From contig NZ_CP036265.1 in assembly GCF_007743815.1 (NCBI RefSeq), positions 1,914,323-1,978,322 of the forward strand: a DNA stretch of 64,000 bases, given 5' to 3'. The notes under the pieces are model-generated. The model was not told the origin of the DNA and searched no databases. It saw only the letters and a program-made list of their open reading frames with translations. Below, piece after piece: positions 17,306-25,311 of this stretch (its first letter is position 1; the number at the start of each line of letters is the position of its first letter). The stretch is from Alienimonas californiensis. Lineage in GTDB: Bacteria; Planctomycetota; Planctomycetia; Planctomycetales; Planctomycetaceae. Position numbers and translations under genes: made by a program.

Positions 17306-17494
17306 CCCCCCTCGCCCCCTTTTTGGGGGAGAGGGGCCGGGGGTGAGGGGGCTGCGGCGCCTGATCGCCGTCCCCGTCCCCGACGCTCTTCCGTCGTCGC
17401 CTCCAGGTCGTCTCATGGGCGGGAGCGTGTGAACCGCGCGTCACCCTCACCCCCGGCCCCTCTCCCTCCAGGGAGAGGGGAGAACGAGGACGGC
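17306..17494. repeat. Two copies of the cctcacccccggcccctctc repeat family
   Basis: One copy (about 17306-17350) reads as the reverse complement and one (about 17441-17494) as the forward form, so the pair forms a large inverted repeat around a 90-base spacer. The 283-base gap 17283-17565 contains no gene otherwise. Confidence 0.8.
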
Positions 17495-17525
17495 GTCCGC
17501 GGTCTCGAAGGCGGTTCCCCGTCGC

Positions 17526-17531
17526 TACACT
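17526..17531 (+). promoter_or_regulatory. Putative -10 element (TACACT)
   Basis: TACACT followed by GCCG stands 40 bases before the SDR start codon, just after the repeat pair. It is identical to the hexamer before the DUF3311 gene. Confidence 0.4.
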
Positions 17532-17565
17532 GCCGTTCGCCCCGCTTCTTCGCTCAAGACCTGTC

Positions 17566-18366
17566 ATGCCCGGCCGTTTAGAAGGCAAAACCGCGTTCGT
17601 CACCGGCTCCAGCAAGGGGATCGGGGCGGGGATCGCCGTCGAATTGGCCCGCGAGGGGGCGGACGTGGCGATCAACTACCGCTCCAGCGCCGAGGAGGCG
17701 GAGGCCGTCGCCGCCCGAGTCCGCGACCTCGGCCGGACCGCCGTCACCCTACGGGGCGACGTGGGCGATCAGGCCACGATCGAACGCCTCGTCGCCGAGG
17801 CCGCGGAGCAGTTGGGCGGGCTGGACCTGTTCGTCTCCAACGCCGTCTACAGTGCCCGGGAGCCGTTCCTCGACGCAGATCTGGACGAGTTTAAAAAGAC
17901 GATCGACGTCTCCATGTGGGGCGCCTTCTACGGCGTGCGGGCCGCCTGCCGACTCATGCGGGAGCAGTTCAATTCGAACGGCCGCGGCGGGAGCGTGCTG
18001 GTCGTTTCCAGCCCGCACGCGGACATCGCCTTCCCCACGGCGATGGCCTACAACATGGCCAAGGCGGCGCTGGATCAGATGGCCCGCACCGCCGCGGTGG
18101 AGATGGCGAAATACGACGTGCGGGTCAATATCCTGCACCCCGGCTGGATCGACACACCCGGCGAGCGCAAGTTCTTCACGGAGGAACAGATCGCCGAGGG
18201 GGCGAAGTCGCTGCTCTTAAAACGTCTCGGCACGCCGGAGGAGTGCGGCAAGGCGGCGGCGTACGTCCTGAGCGACGACGCGGCCTATATGACCGGCTCC
18301 ACGCTGAGCCTCGACGGCGGCGTCAAACTCCCCTACTGGAGCCGCCGCGAAGAGGGCGGGCAGTGA
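17566..18366 (+). CDS. SDR-family oxidoreductase (FabG-like)
   Basis: A 266-residue short-chain dehydrogenase. The cofactor motif TGSSKGIGAGIA is at 14-25, and the catalytic residues lie in VVSSPHADIAFPTAMAYNMAK, which supplies the Ser and the Y-x-x-x-K pair. The usual NNAG motif is replaced by SNAVYS, an uncommon change that may affect the active-site wall. The C-terminal YMTGSTLSLDGGVKLP is standard. FabG-like proteins use NADP(H) on 3-oxoacyl or sugar substrates; the exact one is not readable. The start follows a TACACT hexamer by 40 bases. A gtagggtccgc arm follows the stop. Confidence 0.88.
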   Translation: MPGRLEGKTAFVTGSSKGIGAGIAVELAREGADVAINYRSSAEEAEAVAARVRDLGRTAVTLRGDVGDQATIERLVAEAAEQLGGLDLFVSNAVYSAREPFLDADLDEFKKTIDVSMWGAFYGVRAACRLMREQFNSNGRGGSVLVVSSPHADIAFPTAMAYNMAKAALDQMARTAAVEMAKYDVRVNILHPGWIDTPGERKFFTEEQIAEGAKSLLLKRLGTPEECGKAAAYVLSDDAAYMTGSTLSLDGGVKLPYWSRREEGGQ

Positions 18367-18392
18367 GTTCGTAGGGTCCGCTACGGCCGCCG

Positions 18393-19079
18393 TCAGTCCA
18401 ACTCCACCGCCCCCAGCACGGCGGCCAGCGGGATCTTCAAGCCCGGCACCACGTCCCGGCCGTCCAGCGTGCCGTCCGCGGGAATCGTTTCGTCCGGCGC
18501 CTCGACCGAGGTATAGACCTCGCAGGTCCCGGCAGCGGGGTCGATCTGCCAGATCAGCCGGGTGCCGGCGGCGAAAAAGTCCTGCCGTTTCCGCCGCATC
18601 TCGCCGGGGCGGTTCGAGGGAGACAGCACCTCGATCGCGAGATCGGGGTACAGGTCCGGGTAGGCCGGCTCGGAGGGGAACCGGCCGGACGGAACCTGTT
18701 CCGCCCGGATCACCGCCACGTCCGCGGCTCGCGTCCGCCGGCCGGTGAGTCGCAAAAAGGCCTGCCCGCCCAACACCCAGCCGATTTTCTTCCCGCGGAT
18801 CGCGTTGCGGATCAGGGTCAGCAACTCGCCGCCCATCAAGTCGGATTCGGCGCCCACGGCTTTCTCGATCAGGGTCCCGTCGACCAGTTCGCACAGTCGG
18901 CCGGTCTCGCGCTGGACGCGCGCGATGTCCTCCTCCGTTGCGGTTCCGGGGGCGGGGTCCATCACAATACGGAACAGCGGTACGTCGCCGAACTGTTCCA
19001 TGATGTCGGCGACCGTCACGGCCGCGTCGGCCGTGGCGGCGCCAGGGCGGAGCGGCGGGGCGTCGAGGGTCGCGGGCAT
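18393..19079 (-). CDS. Uma2-family (DUF820) putative nuclease
   Basis: A 228-residue Uma2 protein, a family with a PD-(D/E)XK nuclease fold that is greatly expanded in planctomycetes and cyanobacteria. The family pattern is present: CELVDGTLIEKAVG, then RAADVAVI (Asp), YPDLAIEVLSPSN (Glu) and KRQDFFAAGTRLIWQIDP (Lys and core strand). The N-terminal 35 residues are an extension. Its target is unknown. It stands alone on the minus strand, convergent with the SDR gene; the DUF932-like gene on the same strand ends 56 bases upstream of its start. Confidence 0.85.
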   Translation of the reverse strand: MPATLDAPPLRPGAATADAAVTVADIMEQFGDVPLFRIVMDPAPGTATEEDIARVQRETGRLCELVDGTLIEKAVGAESDLMGGELLTLIRNAIRGKKIGWVLGGQAFLRLTGRRTRAADVAVIRAEQVPSGRFPSEPAYPDLYPDLAIEVLSPSNRPGEMRRKRQDFFAAGTRLIWQIDPAAGTCEVYTSVEAPDETIPADGTLDGRDVVPGLKIPLAAVLGAVELD

Positions 19080-19106
19080 GTCCTGATTCTAACCGAGAAC
19101 GAACCC

Positions 19107-19135
19107 CTCCGGGGGCTGACGCCCCCGGCTCGCCG
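19107..19135. repeat. Repeat gggggctgacgcccccggct
   Basis: A short palindromic element between the Uma2 start and the DUF932-like stop. A close copy, with ggggggctgacgccccccgc, occurs at 56012-56038 after the SBF transporter gene. Confidence 0.8.
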
Positions 19136-20353
19136 TCAGGCTTCAGGGTTGTCGGTCGGCTTCGCGGCGTCGTCGTTCACGAAGAAGTCCTGGAAGTCGC
19201 CGTATTGGTCGGCGGTGCCTTCGAGGTCGTATTCGCCGCTGACCAGCTCGCCGGCCCAGGCGTGCAGGCGGCGGGCGTGGGCCGGGCCGGCGTGGTGGGT
19301 GGCGACCTCCGTGGCGAAGTTCAGCAGGTCGTACACCTTGCACTTCACCGGCAGGGTTTTCTGCCGCTTCGCGGACAGGGCGTCGGCGTTCGCCAAGCCG
19401 TACAGACGGGTCACGTCGCCGGTCGTCTGGTGGAACCGCTTGAGCAGGTGCGTGCCGAGGTCCCTGCGTTCGAACAGCCCGTCGGCACTGGCCCCGTCGG
19501 TGCCGAAGTTCGACGGGCCGCCGCCGTTCGACCCGCTCCCGCCGCCGCCGGTCAGCTTGGCGAGGAGATTATACAGGCCGGCCGCCTCGTGGACGCTGGC
19601 CCAGCTTTCGGCGGCGCTTTCGAACCGCTGCCGTAGGGCGGCGTAGCCTTCGTCGTTATTAAAGCCGTCCAGCGCCCGGCTGAGGGTATAGGTGACTTCG
19701 TCGTCCCCCTTCCCCAGCGCCAGTTGGCTGCGGAAGGCCGGGGCCTCGCCGATCATGCCGTTGGAACAGACCTCGCGCAGCAGCGAGAGATAAATGTTCG
19801 GCTGCCCGAACCCGTCCACCGGCGTGCGGACGACGAACCGGTTGGCGAAGGCGTCGCCGGAGACGTGGAACCGGTGCCCCACCCGCGGGGCGTGGTGACT
19901 TTCGACCACGCCGTTGTGATAGGTCACGCGGTCGCCGTCGTAGCGGTGCAATAATTCCCGCAGGTCGTCGTGCTTGACGACGGCCTTGGTCGGGTTGGAG
20001 ACCGCCAGCAGGGAGCCGGCGCCCTGTTCGTTGCGCTCCACGGCGAACCGCAGGCGGTCCGAGGGGCTGCGGGCGGCGAGGCGTTCGAAGACTTCGGCGT
20101 GGTCGAAGTAATTGAACACCGATTTGCCGATGCCGAACCGCATAAAGAAGCTGGTCCAGAACCGTCCGCTCGGCCGCAGCGGCTCGTCGTTCACATAGAC
20201 CGCGGCCACTTTCGGAGCCCGACTGCGAGAGTCGTCGCATTCCTCCAGTTCGACCCGCAGATCGCCCACGGAGGCGACGCCGTATTCAATTCGCGGCTCG
20301 AAAGTCGGTCGCGGCCCGGGCGTCGAAACGGCGGCGGCGGGGGCGGTCTGCAT
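19136..20353 (-). CDS. DUF932-like protein
   Basis: A 405-residue soluble protein. The segment YLSLLREVCSNGMIGEAPAF resembles the conserved C-S-N-G core of DUF932, a family found in phages, plasmids and bacterial chromosomes, and the length agrees. Other features are a two-part body (about 20-270), a Gly/Ser-rich linker near 272-290, and a C-terminal part with KCKVYDLLNFATEVATHH, which recalls the same family. No catalytic motif is visible. Its stop abuts a dispersed repeat. Function unknown; the domain call is by pattern only. Confidence 0.6.
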   Translation of the reverse strand: MQTAPAAAVSTPGPRPTFEPRIEYGVASVGDLRVELEECDDSRSRAPKVAAVYVNDEPLRPSGRFWTSFFMRFGIGKSVFNYFDHAEVFERLAARSPSDRLRFAVERNEQGAGSLLAVSNPTKAVVKHDDLRELLHRYDGDRVTYHNGVVESHHAPRVGHRFHVSGDAFANRFVVRTPVDGFGQPNIYLSLLREVCSNGMIGEAPAFRSQLALGKGDDEVTYTLSRALDGFNNDEGYAALRQRFESAAESWASVHEAAGLYNLLAKLTGGGGSGSNGGGPSNFGTDGASADGLFERRDLGTHLLKRFHQTTGDVTRLYGLANADALSAKRQKTLPVKCKVYDLLNFATEVATHHAGPAHARRLHAWAGELVSGEYDLEGTADQYGDFQDFFVNDDAAKPTDNPEA

Positions 20354-20618
20354 TGATCCGATCCTTCGGGACGGCCGCGAACGGCCGGGGTGACGATTAC
20401 GGGGACGGCGCCGGTCGTGCCGTCGGCGGCACTGTACCGACCGCCACCAGTCCGGGCGAGGGCCTGCCCGGAATGCGTCGCCTTCGGGATCAGGGGAAAC
20501 CGGGCGGCAAAGGCGGATTTGACGGTTGCCGGCGCCGGGTGGCGTCGAAACGATCCCGGGATTCTCGTCGGGTCCTTCTGCGACCTGTCATCTCCGACGC
20601 GTCTCCCTCGCTGCGGCC

Positions 20619-22418
20619 ATGTCCCCAGAACGTCCCGATGCCATCGCGAACGCCGGTTCCCTGGTGCAGGAGGGCGACTGGACGCTGCTGACGGCGGCGA
20701 TCGATTCGGCCAACTCGATGATCGCCGTGGCGGACGTGCGGGCCGCCGATCAGCCGCTGGTCTTCGTCAACGGCTACTTCTGCGAGTTCACCGGCTACTC
20801 CCGGGAGGAGGTCGTCGGGCGGAACTGTCGGTTCCTGCAAACTGCGCCCGGCGGCCGCGACGCGGATCAGCCGGGCGTGCAACGGATCCGCGACGCCGTC
20901 GCCGCCGGCGAACGCTGCAAGGTCCTGCTGCGGAACTACAAAAAGGACGGCACGCCCTTCTGGAACGAGCTGTACCTCTCCCCGGTCCGGGCGGGCGGCG
21001 GGGAGGAGGTGACGCACTACGTCGGCGTGCAGAACGACGTCACCGAGCATCTCGAATGCGAGCGGGAGCGCCTGATCCTCGCCGAGGCCGTGCGCACGCT
21101 GGACGAATCGGTGATTATCACCGGCCCGAACCTGGAGGCGCCGGGGCCGGAGATCCGGTTCGTCAATGAGGCCTTCGAGCGGATGACCGGCTACGACTGG
21201 GACGAGGCGGTCGGCCGCAACCCCAGAATGTTACAGGGGCCGGACACCGACCCCGGCGAGACCGAGCGCCTGAAGACGCAACTGCGGGCCGGTCGCTCCT
21301 TCCGCGGGGAGGCCGTGAACTACCGCAAGGACGGCGAACGCTACGTCGTGCAGTGGACCGCGGCGCCGGTCTGGGCGCACGCGGTGCACGGCATCGAGGG
21401 CGGCCTGTACGGCGGGCCGGGCATGAGCGGCCACTCCGGCGGCCTGCGACGCCCCGACCTCCCGGCCGGTCCGCGACGGCCCGTTGGGCCGGGCGAACCG
21501 CGACGCCCCCCGGGGGCGCCCTCCCATTACGTCGCCAGTCAGCGGGACGTGACGGCCCGCCGGGCCCTGGAGCGGGAGGTGCTCGAGGGCCGCAGCTACG
21601 AGCAGGCCCGCATCGCCCGGGACCTGCACGACGGCCCGGCCCAAGACGTGATGGCGTTGAAGTTCCTCGTGGCGGCGCTGTCCCGGCAGGTCGGGCTGGA
21701 CGTCGGCGATCCTCAGGCCCTGCACGCCGCCGCCCACGACGAGAGCGGCGCCCCCCGCTTCGACACCCCCCAGGCCCTCGCCGCCCATCTGCTCTCCCAG
21801 GCGGACGACGCCGCCAACCGCGTGCGGCAGGTCGCCCGGGGGTTGATGCCGATCGGCGGGGTGCGGGGCGAACTGACCGCCGCCCTGACGCGGCTGGCCG
21901 CGGAGCGGTCCGCCCTCGCCGCCCGCGACGCGAAGGCCCCCGGCCCGACGGTCGCGTTCGCCGGAACGCCCGCCGACGAGCCCGACGCCCCGGACGTCCG
22001 TAACGAGCTGTACCACCTGGCGCGGGAGGCGGTCGGCAACGCCCAGCGGCACAGCGGGGCCAGCCGCATCGAGATCGCCCTGCGGCGGACCGACGGGGCC
22101 GTCCGGCTGAGCGTCGCCGACGACGGCGTGGGGATGTCCTCCGAACTGGCCGCCGCCGCCGGCCGCATCGACGGGCTGGACGGCCGGGGCGAACGCCGCC
22201 CGGCCGCCGGCGGCGTGGGCCTGCGGAGCATGCGCTACCGGGCCGAGGTGCTCGGCGGCTCCCTGGCGATCGAACCGGCCGTCCCCGCCGTCGACGGCCG
22301 CCCGGCCCGCGGCGTCCGGATCGTGTGCACGCTGTCCGCCAGCGGCCCCCCGGGCGCCGACCAACGGGATTCGCCCCGCACCGCCGGCGACGACGAGAGC
22401 GACGACCCGGACGCGTGA
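20619..22418 (+). CDS. LOV-domain (blue-light) sensor histidine kinase
   Basis: A 599-residue kinase. The first PAS domain (about 25-140) is a LOV domain: GRNCRFLQ carries the photoactive Cys70, and NYKKDGTPFWNELYLSPV supplies the flavin-contact Asn residues. A second PAS domain (about 150-300) is LOV-like but has Pro in place of the Cys (GRNPRMLQGP) and a Pro/Gly-rich insert of about 50 residues. A NarX/DesK-type DHp helix follows with ARDLHDGPAQDV (His337), then an HATPase with AREAVGNAQRHSG, VADDGVGM and GVGLRSMRYRAEVLGG. No membrane helix is visible, so it is cytoplasmic. LOV-kinases form a flavin-cysteinyl adduct in blue light. No response regulator is adjacent. ATG at 20619 chosen. Confidence 0.9.
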   Translation: MSPERPDAIANAGSLVQEGDWTLLTAAIDSANSMIAVADVRAADQPLVFVNGYFCEFTGYSREEVVGRNCRFLQTAPGGRDADQPGVQRIRDAVAAGERCKVLLRNYKKDGTPFWNELYLSPVRAGGGEEVTHYVGVQNDVTEHLECERERLILAEAVRTLDESVIITGPNLEAPGPEIRFVNEAFERMTGYDWDEAVGRNPRMLQGPDTDPGETERLKTQLRAGRSFRGEAVNYRKDGERYVVQWTAAPVWAHAVHGIEGGLYGGPGMSGHSGGLRRPDLPAGPRRPVGPGEPRRPPGAPSHYVASQRDVTARRALEREVLEGRSYEQARIARDLHDGPAQDVMALKFLVAALSRQVGLDVGDPQALHAAAHDESGAPRFDTPQALAAHLLSQADDAANRVRQVARGLMPIGGVRGELTAALTRLAAERSALAARDAKAPGPTVAFAGTPADEPDAPDVRNELYHLAREAVGNAQRHSGASRIEIALRRTDGAVRLSVADDGVGMSSELAAAAGRIDGLDGRGERRPAAGGVGLRSMRYRAEVLGGSLAIEPAVPAVDGRPARGVRIVCTLSASGPPGADQRDSPRTAGDDESDDPDA

Positions 22419-22438
22419 GGCGCCGACCCCGCCGGCGC

Positions 22439-22624
22439 TCAGCCCCCGGTTCGTTCCGCTTCCAGCCGGTCGATCTCCTGCTCAAGCGCCGCGGCCTCCG
22501 CGTGGACGGCGCTAGCGGCGACGACGCCCTGATTGCGGGAGACCTCCGCGGCCCGCTCCAGCGTTTTGGCGAGCTTCGCCTTCAACGCCTCCAGCGGGTC
22601 CTTCTTCTTGAACAGACCGAACAT
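22439..22624 (-). CDS. Small helical protein, DUF6435/Lacal_2735-like
   Basis: A 61-residue protein, MFGLFKKKDPLEALKAKLAK followed by a second helix ending in LEQEIDRLEAER. The opening and the two-helix layout match the small Lacal_2735/DUF6435 family found widely in Bacteroidetes and other marine bacteria. It is highly charged and probably a soluble helical hairpin. Function unknown. It is convergent with the LOV kinase gene (20 bases apart). The next minus-strand gene upstream is separated by a repeat cluster. Confidence 0.75.
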   Translation of the reverse strand: MFGLFKKKDPLEALKAKLAKTLERAAEVSRNQGVVAASAVHAEAAALEQEIDRLEAERTGG

Positions 22625-22706
22625 GACGAACTGGGGGCGGGAGACGCGGGCGGGGACGAGAGGTTGTAGGACGCTCCGCGACCCTGTCGCGGATTGAACC
22701 GTTCGT

Positions 22707-22808
22707 ATCCCCCCTCGCCCCCTTTTGGGGGAGAGGGGGGAAGAGTGCGACGAACCTCTCTCGGGCTTGGCTGAACCGTCCTCCCCTCTCCCTGAGGGAG
22801 AGCGGAGC
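22707..22808. repeat. Two copies of the cctcacccccggcccctctc repeat family
   Basis: Shortened copies around 22707-22742 and 22782-22808, each with an inner hairpin (gccccctttt / gggggaga and ctccctgagggag). They sit between the small helical protein and the HD-domain gene. Confidence 0.75.
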
Positions 22809-22817
22809 ACGACGGCC

Positions 22818-23609
22818 TCACCCCCAACCGCAGCGGTCGTCCGCCGTCCACAGAATTTCATCGGGGGCGTCGTCCGTTTCCTGCCAGTCGCCGGTCCAGT
22901 CGGAGAGGGCGCGGATCTCGGCCAGCGCCTCGTCGAGCTGCGGGACCCGCATCGCCCGGCGGACGGCGGCGGCGTCGCAGCGGGCCAGCGCCTTGAGCGC
23001 CTCCCCGTCCGGGTGGGCCGCCAGCCGCCGCCAGGCCCGCGGCGAGAGCTTCCCCTCGATCCAGCGGCCGCCCTCCTCCAACCGCTCCACAAACCACCGC
23101 GTCCGCTCCGTGACCAGCCCGTCCAGCGCCTCCAGCGTCGCCGGCACGGGATCGCGGTAGTGGATCGCCTTGCCGACGTCGTGCAGCAGGGCGGCCAGCA
23201 GGAACTCCTCGTCCCACGCCGTCTCCCGCGTGGCGAACGCGTAGGCCTGCAAACTGTGCGTGAGGCAGTCGCCCTCCGGATGCCGCGGCGAACCGAGCTT
23301 CACGTCCGCCAGATCGTCCAGCAGGGCGCGGTAGGCGGCGAAGCGATCGTCGTCGTGCCCGGCCGCCGGGGCGTCGTCGTCCGCGGCCCAGCCCTCTTGC
23401 TCGTCCTGATACTCGAGCCGGGCCAGTTCGGCGGTCACCTCCCGCGGATCGGGGATCTCGCCGATCCGCGGCCGCGCCCGGCAGACGCGGCGGGCCGCCT
23501 TCTGCAGGGCGGCGGACAGGTCCGGTTGTTCGCCGCCTCGCAGCAGCCGGGCCGCCTCGCGGGCGATCCGGCTCTGCCGGCGTTGATTCTCTTGTCGTGC
23601 GGTCGCCAT
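22818..23609 (-). CDS. HD-domain protein
   Basis: A 263-residue soluble protein with an HD metal-dependent phosphohydrolase motif: THSLQAYAFATRE supplies the first His and LLAALLHDVGKAIHYRDP the HD pair. The region before (about 1-100) is charged with no known domain. After the HD core, TRWFVERLEEGGRWIEGKLS and the next helices resemble HD proteins related to tRNA or nucleotide hydrolases. Substrate unknown. The ATG at 23609 is the first good start; upstream DNA is a GC-rich gene-free stretch. Confidence 0.75.
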   Translation of the reverse strand: MATARQENQRRQSRIAREAARLLRGGEQPDLSAALQKAARRVCRARPRIGEIPDPREVTAELARLEYQDEQEGWAADDDAPAAGHDDDRFAAYRALLDDLADVKLGSPRHPEGDCLTHSLQAYAFATRETAWDEEFLLAALLHDVGKAIHYRDPVPATLEALDGLVTERTRWFVERLEEGGRWIEGKLSPRAWRRLAAHPDGEALKALARCDAAAVRRAMRVPQLDEALAEIRALSDWTGDWQETDDAPDEILWTADDRCGWG

Positions 23610-24212
23610 CGCGGCGCGAGCCCCCGGGACGGGGGCGGTTGGGGGAACGCCCGGCACCCTACGCCCGCCGCCCGGCCGCCGGCAAGCGGCCCGCCGGCTC
23701 TGCAACGTGGCGGAATCGCCACGGACGCCTCCCCCGGCGCTGCCGGAACGCCACGCCGGGCGCCCGGGGAAACGTCGCCGCGGCGATGAACTCTTCATCG
23801 CAAACCACTGCAACGAAGGGCGTTGCGGCGGCGGGCGGGCACTGCGGCGGGGTTCGGCACGGGGCTCGCATTCCGTCGGGGCAGAGATCGCGTTCCCCCG
23901 GCCCTCGCCGCGGACGCGGCCCCCGAACCCCCCGCCGTCGCCGGCCCCCCGACACCCGGGCCGGCTCTCCCCGACGGCGGGGGGGGCGTCGGGGTCTTCT
24001 GCGGTTCTTTCCCCCTCCCGGCGGCGCCGATTGCGGCGACAGGAAAACGCGGCGACGGGCGATCAAACCGGGCTCCGCGGCTCCTTTTTGTCGGATCGCC
24101 CTGCGGGTCGTGCGGGCGGCGTCGGTCCGACGGGCGTTGCGCAGGGAACCTCGGCGGCCGTCGACGGGTTCGTCCGGCGCGACTGATTGACGCGACCTAG
24201 CGTTTCGGACGC
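23610..24212. other. 603-base gap, no convincing gene
   Basis: Between the HD gene and the Tad operon. Frames are open on both strands only because GC is extreme; their translations are Arg/Pro/Gly-rich and match nothing. Slightly AT-richer patches (such as aactcttcatcgcaaacc near 23788) may carry divergent promoters, but none is clear. Confidence 0.6.
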
Positions 24213-24719
24213 ATGGCCTCCCGACCGCCCTTCCGCCGCCCCGGTTCTCCACGGCGTCCCGCGGCGCGGCGCGGGGCGGCGTTGGTGGAGTTCGCCGTCT
24301 GTCTGCCGCTGTTCGCCCTGTTCTTAGCGGCGATTCTGGAGGTGAACCACGCCTCCATGACCGCCGCCACAATGCGGGCCGCCGCGGAAAAGGCGGGTCG
24401 GATGGGAGTCATGGAGGGGGTCTCCACCGCGGAGGTCGAGGCCCTCGCCCGCGAAACCGCCGGCGCCGCGGTACCGAACGCCGACATCCGCGTGCTGGTG
24501 AAGAACGCCGCCGCGTTCGATTCCGGCGGCGATCCGACCGCCTTGTCGGCGGCGTCGCTGCCGGACATCGAGCTGCTCTCCGCCCGCCCCCGCCAACTGT
24601 TCCTGGTGCGGGTGGAGGTGACCTATCAGGACGTCAGCCTGATCCCGCCGTTCCTGCTCAAGGGACCGGACGGCGGGCCGAAAGTGATCTACGGGCAGGC
24701 GGTCAATCGCCATGAATAA
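24213..24719 (+). CDS. TadE-like pilus assembly protein
   Basis: A 168-residue TadE-family pseudopilin. A basic head (RRPAARRGAALVEFAVCLP) leads into one membrane helix; the G-A-x-x-V-E-F pattern, with Glu five residues into the helix, is the TadE signature and TadV prepilin peptidase target. The globular part follows. It is the first gene of a three-gene operon; its last 8 bases overlap the next TadE gene. The Tad system builds adhesive Flp pili, but neither the ATPase nor the Flp pilin is within the window. Confidence 0.85.
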   Translation: MASRPPFRRPGSPRRPAARRGAALVEFAVCLPLFALFLAAILEVNHASMTAATMRAAAEKAGRMGVMEGVSTAEVEALARETAGAAVPNADIRVLVKNAAAFDSGGDPTALSAASLPDIELLSARPRQLFLVRVEVTYQDVSLIPPFLLKGPDGGPKVIYGQAVNRHE

Positions 24720-25245
24720 CGGCCTCCGCCCCGCCGCCCGCCCTGCCGCCCCCCGTTTTGCCCGCGGTCCCGGCCGCCGTCCCGGCGCCCGCTGCAAGCG
24801 GCGGGGGGCGGCGTTGGTCGAATTCGCCGTCGTCGCGCCCTTCTTCGTCATGCTGGTGGTCGCCAGCGCGGAGATGAACGCCTGCATCCAGGAGGTGCAC
24901 CGGCTCTCCGCGGCGCTGCGGGAGGCCGGCCGCCTCTCCTCGATGGATTGGGACGAATCGCTGCCGGGCAGTCAGACCCCGGGGGAGAAGATCGAGGAGG
25001 ACGTCAAGAACTTCCTCGCCGCCGGCGGCACCCCGCGGGAGGACGTCGAGTTCTCGATGAGCCACGCCGAAGGCGATTCGGCGGGCGAACCCTTCGCCCT
25101 GGGAAACTCTGCGAACCGGCTGGAGCTGTTCACGATGGAGGCCAGCCTGCCCACGCCCGGCGGGGCGTTTGCGCAGGTCTGGTTCGGCGACCGGCTGCGG
25201 GTGCGGTTTACCTTCCGCGCCGGCCGCGACAGCCACGAGCTCTAA
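24712..25245 (+). CDS. TadE-like pilus assembly protein, second copy
   Basis: A 177-residue TadE-family member with a longer basic head and the motif RRGAALVEFAVVAPFFVML at the membrane helix (about 30-55). The rest is acidic and extracytoplasmic. The start ATG overlaps the end of the first TadE gene by 8 bases. TadE and TadF are usually paired minor pseudopilins, so this may fill the TadF role. Confidence 0.85.
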   Translation: MNNGLRPAARPAAPRFARGPGRRPGARCKRRGAALVEFAVVAPFFVMLVVASAEMNACIQEVHRLSAALREAGRLSSMDWDESLPGSQTPGEKIEEDVKNFLAAGGTPREDVEFSMSHAEGDSAGEPFALGNSANRLELFTMEASLPTPGGAFAQVWFGDRLRVRFTFRAGRDSHEL

Positions 25246-25311
25246 CTCTCCTCCGGAGACACGGACTCCGTCTGACTCCGCATCGACCTATCTATAACTC
25301 ACAAGAACTCC

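Noticed and set aside
23610-24212. Several overlapping open frames of 120-240 codons in the gap
   Set aside because: Translations are Arg/Pro/Gly-rich on both strands with no start signal or motif.
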